A stretch of DNA of 6,023 nucleotides from Fimimonas sp963619835 (GTDB lineage: Bacteria; Bacillota; Clostridia; Christensenellales; CAG-314). The notes under the pieces were generated by a model that saw only the letters and a program-made list of their open reading frames with translations, ran no database searches and had not been told where the DNA came from. Shown here piece by piece: positions 1-5,447 of the stretch. Both the position numbers and the translations under genes were made by a program. Position 1 is the first letter of the stretch. Every line of letters begins with the position of its first letter. The stretch is from NCBI GenBank assembly GCA_963619835.1, contig CAVEYD010000056.1:1-6023 (forward strand). Reading direction: 5' to 3'.

Positions 1-1
1 G

Positions 2-157
2 TATGCGCAGTATGTTTGTGCATTGCGTGTTTTTGAGGAACTTGAAATAATTAAGATAGTCGATTCGTATACTTTACAAATTAATACGAACGTAAAACGA
101 GATTTAAACGATTCCAAAATTTATAAAAGTTTACAAAAAGAAAATAATATAAATTAA
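2..157 (+). CDS. recJ: RecJ-like single-stranded-DNA exonuclease, C-terminal fragment
   Basis: This reading frame is open from the window edge and ends at TAA 155-157, giving the last 51 residues of a protein whose start lies outside the window. The visible tail has a leucine/valine-rich helix (CALRVFEELEIIKI), a short beta-like stretch, then a basic segment KRDLNDSKIYKSL. This resembles the C-terminal domain of RecJ, where a VF-x-EL-G-like helix precedes a K-x-DL-x-x-S-x-x-Y motif. RecJ is a 5'-3' single-stranded DNA exonuclease of recombination and repair; its catalytic DHH domain is not visible here. Position supports the call: recJ often precedes relA in Clostridia and Bacilli, usually with apt between them. 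Only 10 bp separate its stop from the relA start, so the two are probably co-transcribed. Identity rests on a short tail and context. Confidence 0.68.
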   Translation, partial: YAQYVCALRVFEELEIIKIVDSYTLQINTNVKRDLNDSKIYKSLQKENNIN

Positions 158-167
158 ACGGTACAAA

Positions 168-2357
168 ATGAATAAAGAAAAAGAACCCGCTGAGGTTACA
201 ATACAAAACTTCTTGGCAAAAGTAAAACATTACTATCATGCGGAAGATTTTAATAAAATAAATGACGCTTTTTTGTTGGCTCAAAAAGCCCATGAAGGGC
301 AGTTTAGAGCAAGTGGTAGACCATATATCACGCACCCGACTATTGTCGCTGATATTCTAATTGACATGGGGATGGACACCTCAACAATTTGTGCTGCGTT
401 GCTTCATGATACTGTTGAAGATACTTATGTTACGGACAGTGATATACGAGAACAATTTGGCGATGAAATAGCTTATCTTGTTGCCGGTGTGACAAAGTTA
501 GAGAAAATAACTTTCCACGATAAAGAAGAAGAACAGGCAGAAAATATGCGTAAGATGTTTTTTGCAATGGCAAAAGATATTCGAGTAATGTTGATTAAGC
601 TTGCAGACAGGCTGCATAATATGCGCTCCCTTATGTACATGTCGCCTGAAAAACAACAAGTTACTGCAAAAGAGACTCTTGACATTTTTGCTCCCATTGC
701 AGGCAGACTAGGTATTTCACCTATTAAATCGGAGTTGGAAGACTTATGTCTTAAGTATCTTGATCCTCAAGCATATAACGACATTGCAAAAGGGATTGCA
801 TTAAAAAAGCAAGAAAGAGATGAAATTGTTGATAACTTTATTGGACAAGTAAAGCAAGAACTTCAAGCGACAAAAATTGACGACTTTGATATTTATGGAC
901 GCGTAAAGCATATTTATTCAATTTACAAAAAAATGAAAAACCACAATAAAACGCTTGATCAAATTTACGATATGACCGCTGTGCGTGTTATTGTAAACTC
1001 GATAAAAGATTGTTATGCTGTGCTCGGTGCAATACACGCTAAATGGAAACCCATGCCAGGTCGTTTTAAAGACTATATTGCGGTCCCTAAACCAAACTTG
1101 TACCAATCTTTGCATACAACTGTCTTTACAGAATTTGAAGGACATAGTTATCCCATAGAAGTGCAAATTCGTACTCACGAGATGCATAAGGTTGCTGAAT
1201 ACGGTATTGCTGCGCACTGGAAATACAAAGAGGGCGTGCAAGGGGTTACTGCAATGGATGACAAACTTCGTTGGGTCAAAGAAGTTTTGTCGTACAATGA
1301 TGATTTTAAAGATAGCAAAGAGTTTCTTGATTTAATTCGTAAGGATATATCAAATACTAACGAAGTTTATGTCTTTACACCAAATGGTGATGTAAAAATC
1401 CTTCCTGCCGGGGCTAATGCGCTTGACTTTGCCTATGCAATTCATAGTCAAGTGGGCAATAAGTGTGTTGGCACAAAGGTAAACAACAAGATTGTCCCAT
1501 TAAATACCACGCTTGTTACGGGCGATACTGTTGAAGTAATGACGAATCCTAATGCAAAGGGACCGTCAAGAGACTGGTTAAAGATCGTTACAGCTCCGTC
1601 TGCAAAAGCCAAAATAAGACAATTTTTTAAACGTGAGCTTAAAGATGAGTACATTCGAACAGGAAAAGCTATGGTCGAACGCGATGCGAAACATCGTGGA
1701 TTCTTGCCATCTGAACTGCTTACTAATGATGCAATTTTGGCAACTTGCGAAAGATACATGTTTAATACGGCCGACGAAATGTATGCGGCGGTAGGTTATG
1801 GAAGTATATCTCTTGCACAAGTGATGGTAAAGCTTATTTCCAGCAACAAGTCCCTTCAAGAGAGAATTCGTCATCAACAAAGTGAACGCAAACGCAAAAA
1901 CGGGACAAGTCGTGAAAGTTCAGTTGTAATTAAGGGTATGGATGACTTGTTAATAAGGTTTGCAAGGTGTTGCTCACCGGTTCCGGGTGATGAAATTGTT
2001 GGATATATTTCGCGCGGAAGAGGGGTTTGTGTTCACAGAGCCGACTGCCCGTCTGTAAAAAATATGGAGAAAGAACGTTTAGTTAAAGCTGAATGGATTT
2101 CTATGGAGGGGCAAGCTACATTCGTTGCAACAATTGAAATTGTATCTGAAGATAAGGGAGACATTTTTGCTGACATTACCAAGACAATAGCCAACGAGGG
2201 ACTCCCATTGGTTGCAATAAATGCCAGAAAAGACAAAAAAGGCAATGCGGTTGCAACAGTTTCTGTTGAAATATCTAACCACGAACAAGTAAATCAACTT
2301 ATGGCCAAAATATTATCTATTCCTGCAGTAATAAATGTTTATCGTACACACGCATGA
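168..2357 (+). CDS. relA: Bifunctional (p)ppGpp synthetase/hydrolase Rel (RelA/SpoT family)
   Basis: This cytoplasmic, ribosome-associated enzyme makes (p)ppGpp from ATP and GTP/GDP during amino-acid starvation and also hydrolyses it. At 729 residues it has the normal full length. The N-terminal HD hydrolase domain (about 30-180) keeps R47, H56, H80-D81, E84-D85, D147 and N151, so hydrolysis should be intact. The synthetase domain (about 235-355) has GRVKHIYSIYKKM, D268 in YDMTAVR, Y312-QSLHT and E331 in EVQIRT. Its RFKD motif (299-302) is the RXKD form of bifunctional Rel, not the acidic EXDD form of synthetase-only RelA. A TGS domain starts near 399, the conserved-cysteine region has C601-C602 and H623...D626-C627, and an ACT domain fills about 650-729. 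ATG 168 gives the expected family N-terminus, but no strong Shine-Dalgarno precedes it. The TGA stop overlaps the next gene by 4 bp. Confidence 0.97.
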   Translation: MNKEKEPAEVTIQNFLAKVKHYYHAEDFNKINDAFLLAQKAHEGQFRASGRPYITHPTIVADILIDMGMDTSTICAALLHDTVEDTYVTDSDIREQFGDEIAYLVAGVTKLEKITFHDKEEEQAENMRKMFFAMAKDIRVMLIKLADRLHNMRSLMYMSPEKQQVTAKETLDIFAPIAGRLGISPIKSELEDLCLKYLDPQAYNDIAKGIALKKQERDEIVDNFIGQVKQELQATKIDDFDIYGRVKHIYSIYKKMKNHNKTLDQIYDMTAVRVIVNSIKDCYAVLGAIHAKWKPMPGRFKDYIAVPKPNLYQSLHTTVFTEFEGHSYPIEVQIRTHEMHKVAEYGIAAHWKYKEGVQGVTAMDDKLRWVKEVLSYNDDFKDSKEFLDLIRKDISNTNEVYVFTPNGDVKILPAGANALDFAYAIHSQVGNKCVGTKVNNKIVPLNTTLVTGDTVEVMTNPNAKGPSRDWLKIVTAPSAKAKIRQFFKRELKDEYIRTGKAMVERDAKHRGFLPSELLTNDAILATCERYMFNTADEMYAAVGYGSISLAQVMVKLISSNKSLQERIRHQQSERKRKNGTSRESSVVIKGMDDLLIRFARCCSPVPGDEIVGYISRGRGVCVHRADCPSVKNMEKERLVKAEWISMEGQATFVATIEIVSEDKGDIFADITKTIANEGLPLVAINARKDKKGNAVATVSVEISNHEQVNQLMAKILSIPAVINVYRTHA

Positions 2358-2965
2358 TTAAAATTACTTCATTTAAACAAGGAGAGTTGCAAACAAACAG
2401 TATTGTAATTCAAAAAGAAAAAGAATGTATCGTAGTGGATATTCCTTTTAACAGCGTTGACGTGCAAAATTATATTGTTTCAAATTCCTTATCAGTGAAG
2501 GCTGTGCTGCTTACTCATGGACATTTTGATCATTGTGGTGGTGTCCATCAACTTTTGAAAAAATGTAAAGCCGAAAATGCTCCTGTTTATGTATCTGCCA
2601 AGGATGCCGATTTGTGTAGGCGAGCACGAAGCAATATTTTTGGTATACAGTGTGATGATTGCTTTACAACAGATTTTGTTGCCGAAGGACGATTTGTTGT
2701 CGGAAACTTCACTTTTGATGTTTTGGAAACTCCCGGGCACACTTGCGGTTCGGTGGTTTATATTATAGATGACTATCTGTTAACCGGGGATACCCTTTTT
2801 AATAAAGGAGTGGGTAGAACAGATTTTGATGAAAGTTGTCCAAAACTAATGGCAAGTTCTTTGAAAAAAATATCAAGCTTAAGCAAAAATTATGTAGTAA
2901 TTGCCGGACACGGCAATCAAACTACCTTATTTTATGAAAAGAAATACAATAATTATTTAAGATGA
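2354..2965 (+). CDS. MBL-fold metallo-hydrolase, GloB/YqgX-like
   Basis: This is a 203-residue metallo-beta-lactamase-fold protein with every metal ligand of the class II glyoxalase-type subgroup. The THGHFDH motif supplies H55, H57, D59 and H60; PGHTCGS supplies H129; TGDTLF supplies the bridging D146; AGHG supplies H186. A dinuclear metal centre is therefore expected. The length and GVGRTDF segment fit the small YqgX-type hydrolases that usually lie beside rel in Gram-positive bacteria. The substrate cannot be read from sequence: the family is often named hydroxyacylglutathione hydrolase, but it lacks the C-terminal helical domain of true glyoxalase II, and most Clostridia do not make glutathione. 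No signal peptide is seen, so it is probably cytoplasmic. The start codon overlaps the relA stop (ATGA, 2354-2357) with no clear ribosome site of its own, pointing to translational coupling. Its TGA likewise overlaps hemZ. Confidence 0.9.
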   Translation: MIKITSFKQGELQTNSIVIQKEKECIVVDIPFNSVDVQNYIVSNSLSVKAVLLTHGHFDHCGGVHQLLKKCKAENAPVYVSAKDADLCRRARSNIFGIQCDDCFTTDFVAEGRFVVGNFTFDVLETPGHTCGSVVYIIDDYLLTGDTLFNKGVGRTDFDESCPKLMASSLKKISSLSKNYVVIAGHGNQTTLFYEKKYNNYLR

Positions 2966-4365
2966 AATTATTTACAAACTTTGTTTACCCAACAGAAATA
3001 CAAGATGTTGTTAAACTCTTTTTGGGCGATGTTGTTTTAACGGATGAGATCGATTGTGATATTAGATTGACAGAACATAAGGACGGAACTGTCTTTTGCT
3101 ATATCTCTACTTTTTTTGCGAAAGTTGATATGAAAAAAGTGGATGTGGCAGGTTGTTCGGAATTGCAAAGTTTAAGACTTCGTAAGCGTTTTGCTAAACT
3201 TTGTATGTATGATTTGCTTGTCTCTGTAACTAAAAAGCACATGCCTTGGGGCAGTCTTACCGGAATTAGACCGACTAAGCTTGCACGACAACTTGCTGAC
3301 GAAGGACTTGATTGGAAAAGAACCTTTGTCGATTTGTTAGACGTTTCGCAAGCAAAAACCAATCTTGTGAATGATATTTTAACTGTTCAAGCACCTTATT
3401 TTGATCTTGTGGAAAATAGTGCTGATCTCTATGTAGGTATACCTTTTTGTGTGTCAAGATGTTCTTATTGCTCTTTTACAAGTGGAGAGATAGGCAAGTT
3501 AAATAAATATGTGGAGCCTTACGTTGAGGCACTAAAAAAAGATATTAGGGAAACGATTGATTTTGCCAATAAAAACAGTATAACTCTAAAAAACGTATAT
3601 TTTGGCGGAGGCACACCTACATCATTGACAGCGGAACAATTAAATGAAATTTTGAGTGAAATTGATTTTGCTCCGATGGAATATACAATAGAGGCAGGAC
3701 GCCCAGACACCATAGATAAAGAAAAACTTGATGTTTTTGAAATGCACGGAGTTAACAGAATATCAATAAATCCACAGACATTTAATCAATCTGTTTTGGA
3801 TGTGATTGGACGGAAGCATTCGGTTAAAGATATTTATGATAAATTTTATTTGGCAAAAAAATATAATTTTTTAATAAATATGGATTTGATTGCCGGGTTG
3901 CCTACAGAAGATTTTGATATGTTTTGTCATAGTGTAAAATGTGCAATTGAACTCGGTGCGGATAATATCACAGTTCATACTCTTGCTTTGAAGCGTGGCA
4001 GTAAACTTGTTGAACAGAACTACAAGGAAACAGAAAAAAATGTTTCGGAAATGGTAGAGCTTGCGCATAAATCTTTGTATGATGCAGGATATATGCCTTA
4101 CTATATGTATCGACAAAAATATATGTGCGAAAACCTTGAAAATGTTGGATTTTGCAAACCGAAAACACCTTGTCTGTATAACATAGGAATTATGGAGGAA
4201 ATTTCTAATATACTTGCTTGCGGAACAAATGCAATATCAAAAAAAATTACACCTTCTGAAAATAAGATAGAAAGATCGGCCAATGCAAAAGACGTAATTA
4301 CTTATATTGAGCGAAATGAAGAGTATATGAACAGAAAATTTGAATTGTTTTCAAATAAATCTTGA
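2962..4365 (+). CDS. hemZ: Radical SAM protein HemZ (coproporphyrinogen dehydrogenase family)
   Basis: This is a 467-residue radical-SAM protein of the HemN/HemW/HemZ group. After an N-terminal domain of about 150 residues comes the HemZ hallmark PWGSLTGIRPTK (95-106). The 4Fe-4S cluster motif is C163-x3-C167-x2-C170. SAM-binding elements follow: GGGTPTSL (215-222), EAGRPDT (244-250), RISINPQT (266-273) and DLIAGLPTED (from 308). The C-terminus has the HemZ-type stretch PCLYNIGIMEE, a G-T-N segment, and IERSANAKDVITYIER. The family is named for oxygen-independent oxidation of coproporphyrinogen III, but that activity is not firmly established for HemZ proteins, and no other haem genes are visible here. 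It is slightly shorter than the roughly 500-residue Bacillus homologue. The start is fixed by the 4-bp ATGA overlap with the previous gene. Spurious alternatives were not needed. In related bacteria hisS and aspS often follow; here a tRNA operon does. Confidence 0.93.
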   Translation: MKLFTNFVYPTEIQDVVKLFLGDVVLTDEIDCDIRLTEHKDGTVFCYISTFFAKVDMKKVDVAGCSELQSLRLRKRFAKLCMYDLLVSVTKKHMPWGSLTGIRPTKLARQLADEGLDWKRTFVDLLDVSQAKTNLVNDILTVQAPYFDLVENSADLYVGIPFCVSRCSYCSFTSGEIGKLNKYVEPYVEALKKDIRETIDFANKNSITLKNVYFGGGTPTSLTAEQLNEILSEIDFAPMEYTIEAGRPDTIDKEKLDVFEMHGVNRISINPQTFNQSVLDVIGRKHSVKDIYDKFYLAKKYNFLINMDLIAGLPTEDFDMFCHSVKCAIELGADNITVHTLALKRGSKLVEQNYKETEKNVSEMVELAHKSLYDAGYMPYYMYRQKYMCENLENVGFCKPKTPCLYNIGIMEEISNILACGTNAISKKITPSENKIERSANAKDVITYIERNEEYMNRKFELFSNKS

Positions 4366-4463
4366 TGTCTTTGGGGATTGTATAAGAAAGGGCCGATTTA
4401 GATAATTGAAATGTCTTAAAAAAATAAAGGGTATCGAAAATTGTTGTTAAATTTGAATTTAAG
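4366..4463. other. Non-coding spacer after hemZ, no terminator found
   Basis: This stretch between the hemZ stop and the tRNA promoter region carries no plausible gene and no GC-stem-plus-T-run terminator on the + strand. Its one symmetrical element is an AT-only inverted repeat, TTAAATT-TG-AATTTAA (4447-4462). The two-base centre is too tight for an RNA hairpin loop and the repeat is followed by As, not Ts, so it is not a terminator. It could be a protein-binding site or chance in AT-rich DNA. Confidence 0.5.
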
Positions 4464-4490
4464 AAAAAAGACAAAAAAATAGAAAAAAAA
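4464..4490 (+). promoter_or_regulatory. Phased A-tracts upstream of the tRNA promoter (possible UP element or curved DNA)
   Basis: Three A-tracts of 6, 7 and 8 bases lie at 4464-4469, 4473-4479 and 4483-4490. Their centres are about 9.5 and 10.5 bp apart, close to one helical turn, which is the pattern that bends DNA. They end 14 bp before the -35 box, so they overlap the place where an UP element binds the RNA polymerase alpha C-terminal domains. A-rich upstream elements are known to boost rRNA and tRNA promoters. The role here is inferred from position and phasing. Confidence 0.55.
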
Positions 4491-4504
4491 TAATGTTGAA
4501 ATCG

Positions 4505-4533
4505 TTGACAGTTTTTTGACGTTGAGATATAAT
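4505..4533 (+). promoter_or_regulatory. Full-consensus sigma-A promoter of the tRNA operon
   Basis: TTGACA (4505-4510) and TATAAT (4528-4533) match the housekeeping-sigma consensus at all 12 positions with the optimal 17-bp spacer. Transcription should start near 4540, where a G follows an A-run, leaving a leader of about 10 nt before tRNA-Gly(TCC) at 4551. A strong constitutive promoter suits a stable-RNA operon. The discriminator is A-rich rather than GC-rich. If the start is G4540, the promoter could respond to GTP levels, the indirect route by which (p)ppGpp controls rRNA promoters in Bacillus; this is inference. Confidence 0.9.
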
Positions 4534-4550
4534 TAAAAAGCTGTTGAAGT

Positions 4551-4624
<74 letters not shown>

Positions 4625-4642
4625 AAAACTACTCGTTTGCCT

Positions 4643-4719
4643 GTGCCTGTAGCTCAGCAGGATAGAGCAACGGCCTTCTAAGCCGTTTGTCGGGGGTTCG
4701 AATCCCTTCAGGCACGCCA
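4643..4719 (+). tRNA. tRNA-Arg(TCT)
   Basis: The acceptor stem GTGCCTG (4643-4649) pairs with CAGGCAC (4709-4715), followed by discriminator G and encoded CCA. The anticodon stem ACGGC/GCCGT holds loop CTTCTAA with anticodon TCT at 4677-4679, which reads AGA and AGG. The D-stem is GCTC/GAGC. The T-stem GGGGG/CCCTT uses two G-U pairs and the T-loop is the normal TTCGAAT. Only 5 nt separate its CCA from tRNA-His. Confidence 0.97.
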
Positions 4720-4724
4720 TTTAT

Positions 4725-4802
4725 GGTGGGCTTAGCTCAGCTGGTTAGAGTGCCAGATTGTGACTCTGGAGGTCATGGGTTCGAATCCCATAGCTCACCC
4801 CA
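4725..4802 (+). tRNA. tRNA-His(GTG)
   Basis: The acceptor stem GTGGGCT (4726-4732) pairs with AGCTCAC (4792-4798). The extra 5' base G-1 at 4725 opposite discriminator C (4799) is the identity element of histidine tRNA, so the gene is taken to start at 4725. The anticodon stem CCAGA/TCTGG holds GTG at 4760-4762. The T-loop is TTCGAAT and CCA is encoded. Confidence 0.97.
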
Positions 4803-4813
4803 TCCTATTTTAT

Positions 4814-4888
4814 AGGGGTATAGCCAAGTGGTAAGGCATCAGACTTTGACTCTGACACTCGTAGGTCCAAATCCTGCTACCCCTGCCA
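4814..4888 (+). tRNA. tRNA-Gln(TTG)
   Basis: The acceptor stem AGGGGTA (4814-4820) pairs perfectly with TACCCCT (4878-4884), followed by discriminator G and encoded CCA. The D-arm is the short GCC/GGC type usual for Gln. The anticodon stem TCAGA/TCTGA holds TTG at 4846-4848. Two features are odd. The end pair is A1-U72, whereas bacterial tRNA-Gln normally has U1-A72, and the T-loop is TCCAAAT with C at position 55. The fold and spacing are otherwise sound, so I regard it as a functional gene. Confidence 0.95.
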
Positions 4889-4893
4889 AACAT

Positions 4894-4969
4894 GATCCAT
4901 TAGCTCAGTCGGTAGAGCACATGACTTTTAATCATGGTGTCCCGCGTTCGAATCGCGGATGGATCACCA
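4894..4969 (+). tRNA. tRNA-Lys(TTT)
   Basis: The acceptor stem GATCCAT (4894-4900) pairs with ATGGATC (4959-4965), followed by discriminator A and encoded CCA. The anticodon stem CATGA/TCATG holds loop CTTTTAA with anticodon TTT at 4927-4929, reading AAA and AAG. The T-stem CCGCG/CGCGG and T-loop TTCGAAT are canonical. Confidence 0.97.
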
Positions 4970-5002
4970 ATTTAAAAAAACAGCACAGGCTTAAACATAT
5001 AT

Positions 5003-5078
5003 GCATCTTTAGCTCAGTTGGTAGAGCAACTGACTCTTAATCAGTGGGTCCAGGGTTCGAGTCCCTGAAGGTGTACCA
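5003..5078 (+). tRNA. tRNA-Lys(CTT)
   Basis: The anticodon stem ACTGA/TCAGT holds loop CTCTTAA with anticodon CTT at 5036-5038, specific for AAG. The acceptor stem GCATCTT (5003-5009) pairs with AAGGTGT (5068-5074), but the terminal pair is a G1-U72 wobble and pair 4-69 is U-G, making this the weakest acceptor stem of the cluster. Discriminator A, encoded CCA, T-stem CAGGG/CCCTG and T-loop TTCGAGT are normal. A 33-nt A-rich spacer, the longest in the cluster, separates it from tRNA-Lys(TTT). Confidence 0.95.
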
Positions 5079-5091
5079 TAGTTATCTACGT

Positions 5092-5175
5092 GCGGATATG
5101 GCGGAATTGGCAGACGCGCTAGACTTAGGATCTAGTGTCTTCGACGTGGGGGTTCAAGTCCCTTTATCCGCACCA
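5092..5175 (+). tRNA. tRNA-Leu(TAG)
   Basis: This class II tRNA has the long variable arm of leucine tRNAs, with GTC-TTC-GAC forming its stem at 5137-5145. The acceptor stem GCGGATA (5092-5098) pairs with TATCCGC (5165-5171), followed by discriminator A and encoded CCA. The anticodon stem CTAGA/TCTAG holds TAG at 5126-5128, reading CTN codons. The T-loop is TTCAAGT. Confidence 0.97.
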
Positions 5176-5200
5176 ATAGAATTTTGCATAGTTTTACTAT

Positions 5201-5275
5201 GCGGGAGTGGCTCAGTGGTAGAGCGCTGCCTTGCCAAGGCAGATATCGCGGGTCCGAATCCCGTCTCCCGCTCCA
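5201..5275 (+). tRNA. tRNA-Gly(GCC)
   Basis: The acceptor stem GCGGGAG (5201-5207) pairs with CTCCCGC (5265-5271), followed by discriminator T and encoded CCA. The anticodon stem CTGCC/GGCAG holds loop TTGCCAA with GCC at 5233-5235, reading GGC and GGT. The D-loop AGTGGTA keeps the GG pair. The T-stem is GCGGG/CCCGT, and the T-loop TCCGAAT again has C at position 55, as in tRNA-Gly(TCC). It is the last gene of the operon; a terminator follows 8 nt after CCA. Confidence 0.96.
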
Positions 5276-5283
5276 ATTTAAAA

Positions 5284-5313
5284 GGTCTAATACAGATTGT
5301 ATTAGGCTTTTTT
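5284..5313 (+). terminator. Intrinsic terminator of the tRNA operon
   Basis: GGTCTAATAC (5284-5293) pairs with GTATTAGGCT (5299-5308) around a 5-nt AGATT loop, with two G-U pairs, and two more A-T pairs extend the base. The T-run starts at 5308 and reads TTTTTT, then continues T-rich. The position just after the last CCA fits the end of the stable-RNA transcript. Confidence 0.92.
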
Positions 5314-5407
5314 ATTATTTAATATTTGATTGATGATTGCTTGTTCACTACAAATAAGTAGTTTGTGGTCTGTTCTGTCAGTAATTTTTAATTGATTTTT
5401 CGTTTTT

Positions 5408-5413
5408 TATAAT
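5408..5413 (+). promoter_or_regulatory. Candidate -10 box upstream of the HAD gene
   Basis: A perfect TATAAT lies 34 bp before the HAD start codon, so a start near 5420 would give a short leader running into the sequence gap. No good -35 box lies at the right distance: TTGATT (5392-5397) is only 10 bp away and the region at 17 bp is merely T-rich. The gene needs its own promoter because the tRNA terminator lies upstream, which is the main support. AT-rich DNA yields such hexamers by chance. Confidence 0.35.
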
Positions 5414-5429
5414 GTAAAATATTTTATAG

Positions 5430-5439
5430 NNNNNNNNNN
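5430..5439. other. Assembly gap (10 Ns)
   Basis: Ten undetermined bases sit 9-18 nt before the HAD start codon. A round number such as 10 is often a scaffolder's placeholder, so the true distance may differ and the join between the tRNA operon and the HAD gene is not proven by contiguous sequence. The gap probably hides part or all of the ribosome-binding site. Confidence 0.97.
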
Positions 5440-5447
5440 AATTATTT

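Noticed and set aside
42..73. Possible promoter for relA inside the recJ end: TTGAAA (42-47) and TATACT (68-73)
   Set aside because: The spacer is 20 bp, too long for normal sigma-A use, and AT-rich DNA gives such hexamers often. A promoter here is not supported.
4447..4462. hemZ terminator at the AT inverted repeat
   Set aside because: It has no GC pairs, only a 2-nt centre and an A-run instead of a T-run downstream; the reverse strand also lacks a T-run.
4828..5322. Open frames at 4828-5040 and 5044-5322 that could be read as small proteins
   Set aside because: They run through tRNA genes. The peptide MAELADALDLGSSVFDVGVQ is the familiar artefact of translating a leucine tRNA, and no ribosome site or family match supports them.
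5347..5362. Small inverted repeat ACTAC-6 nt-GTAGT after the tRNA terminator
   Set aside because: The stem is only 5 bp with no T-run or conserved neighbour, and it is likely chance. The region 5314-5429 shows nothing else apart from a lone TATAAT.
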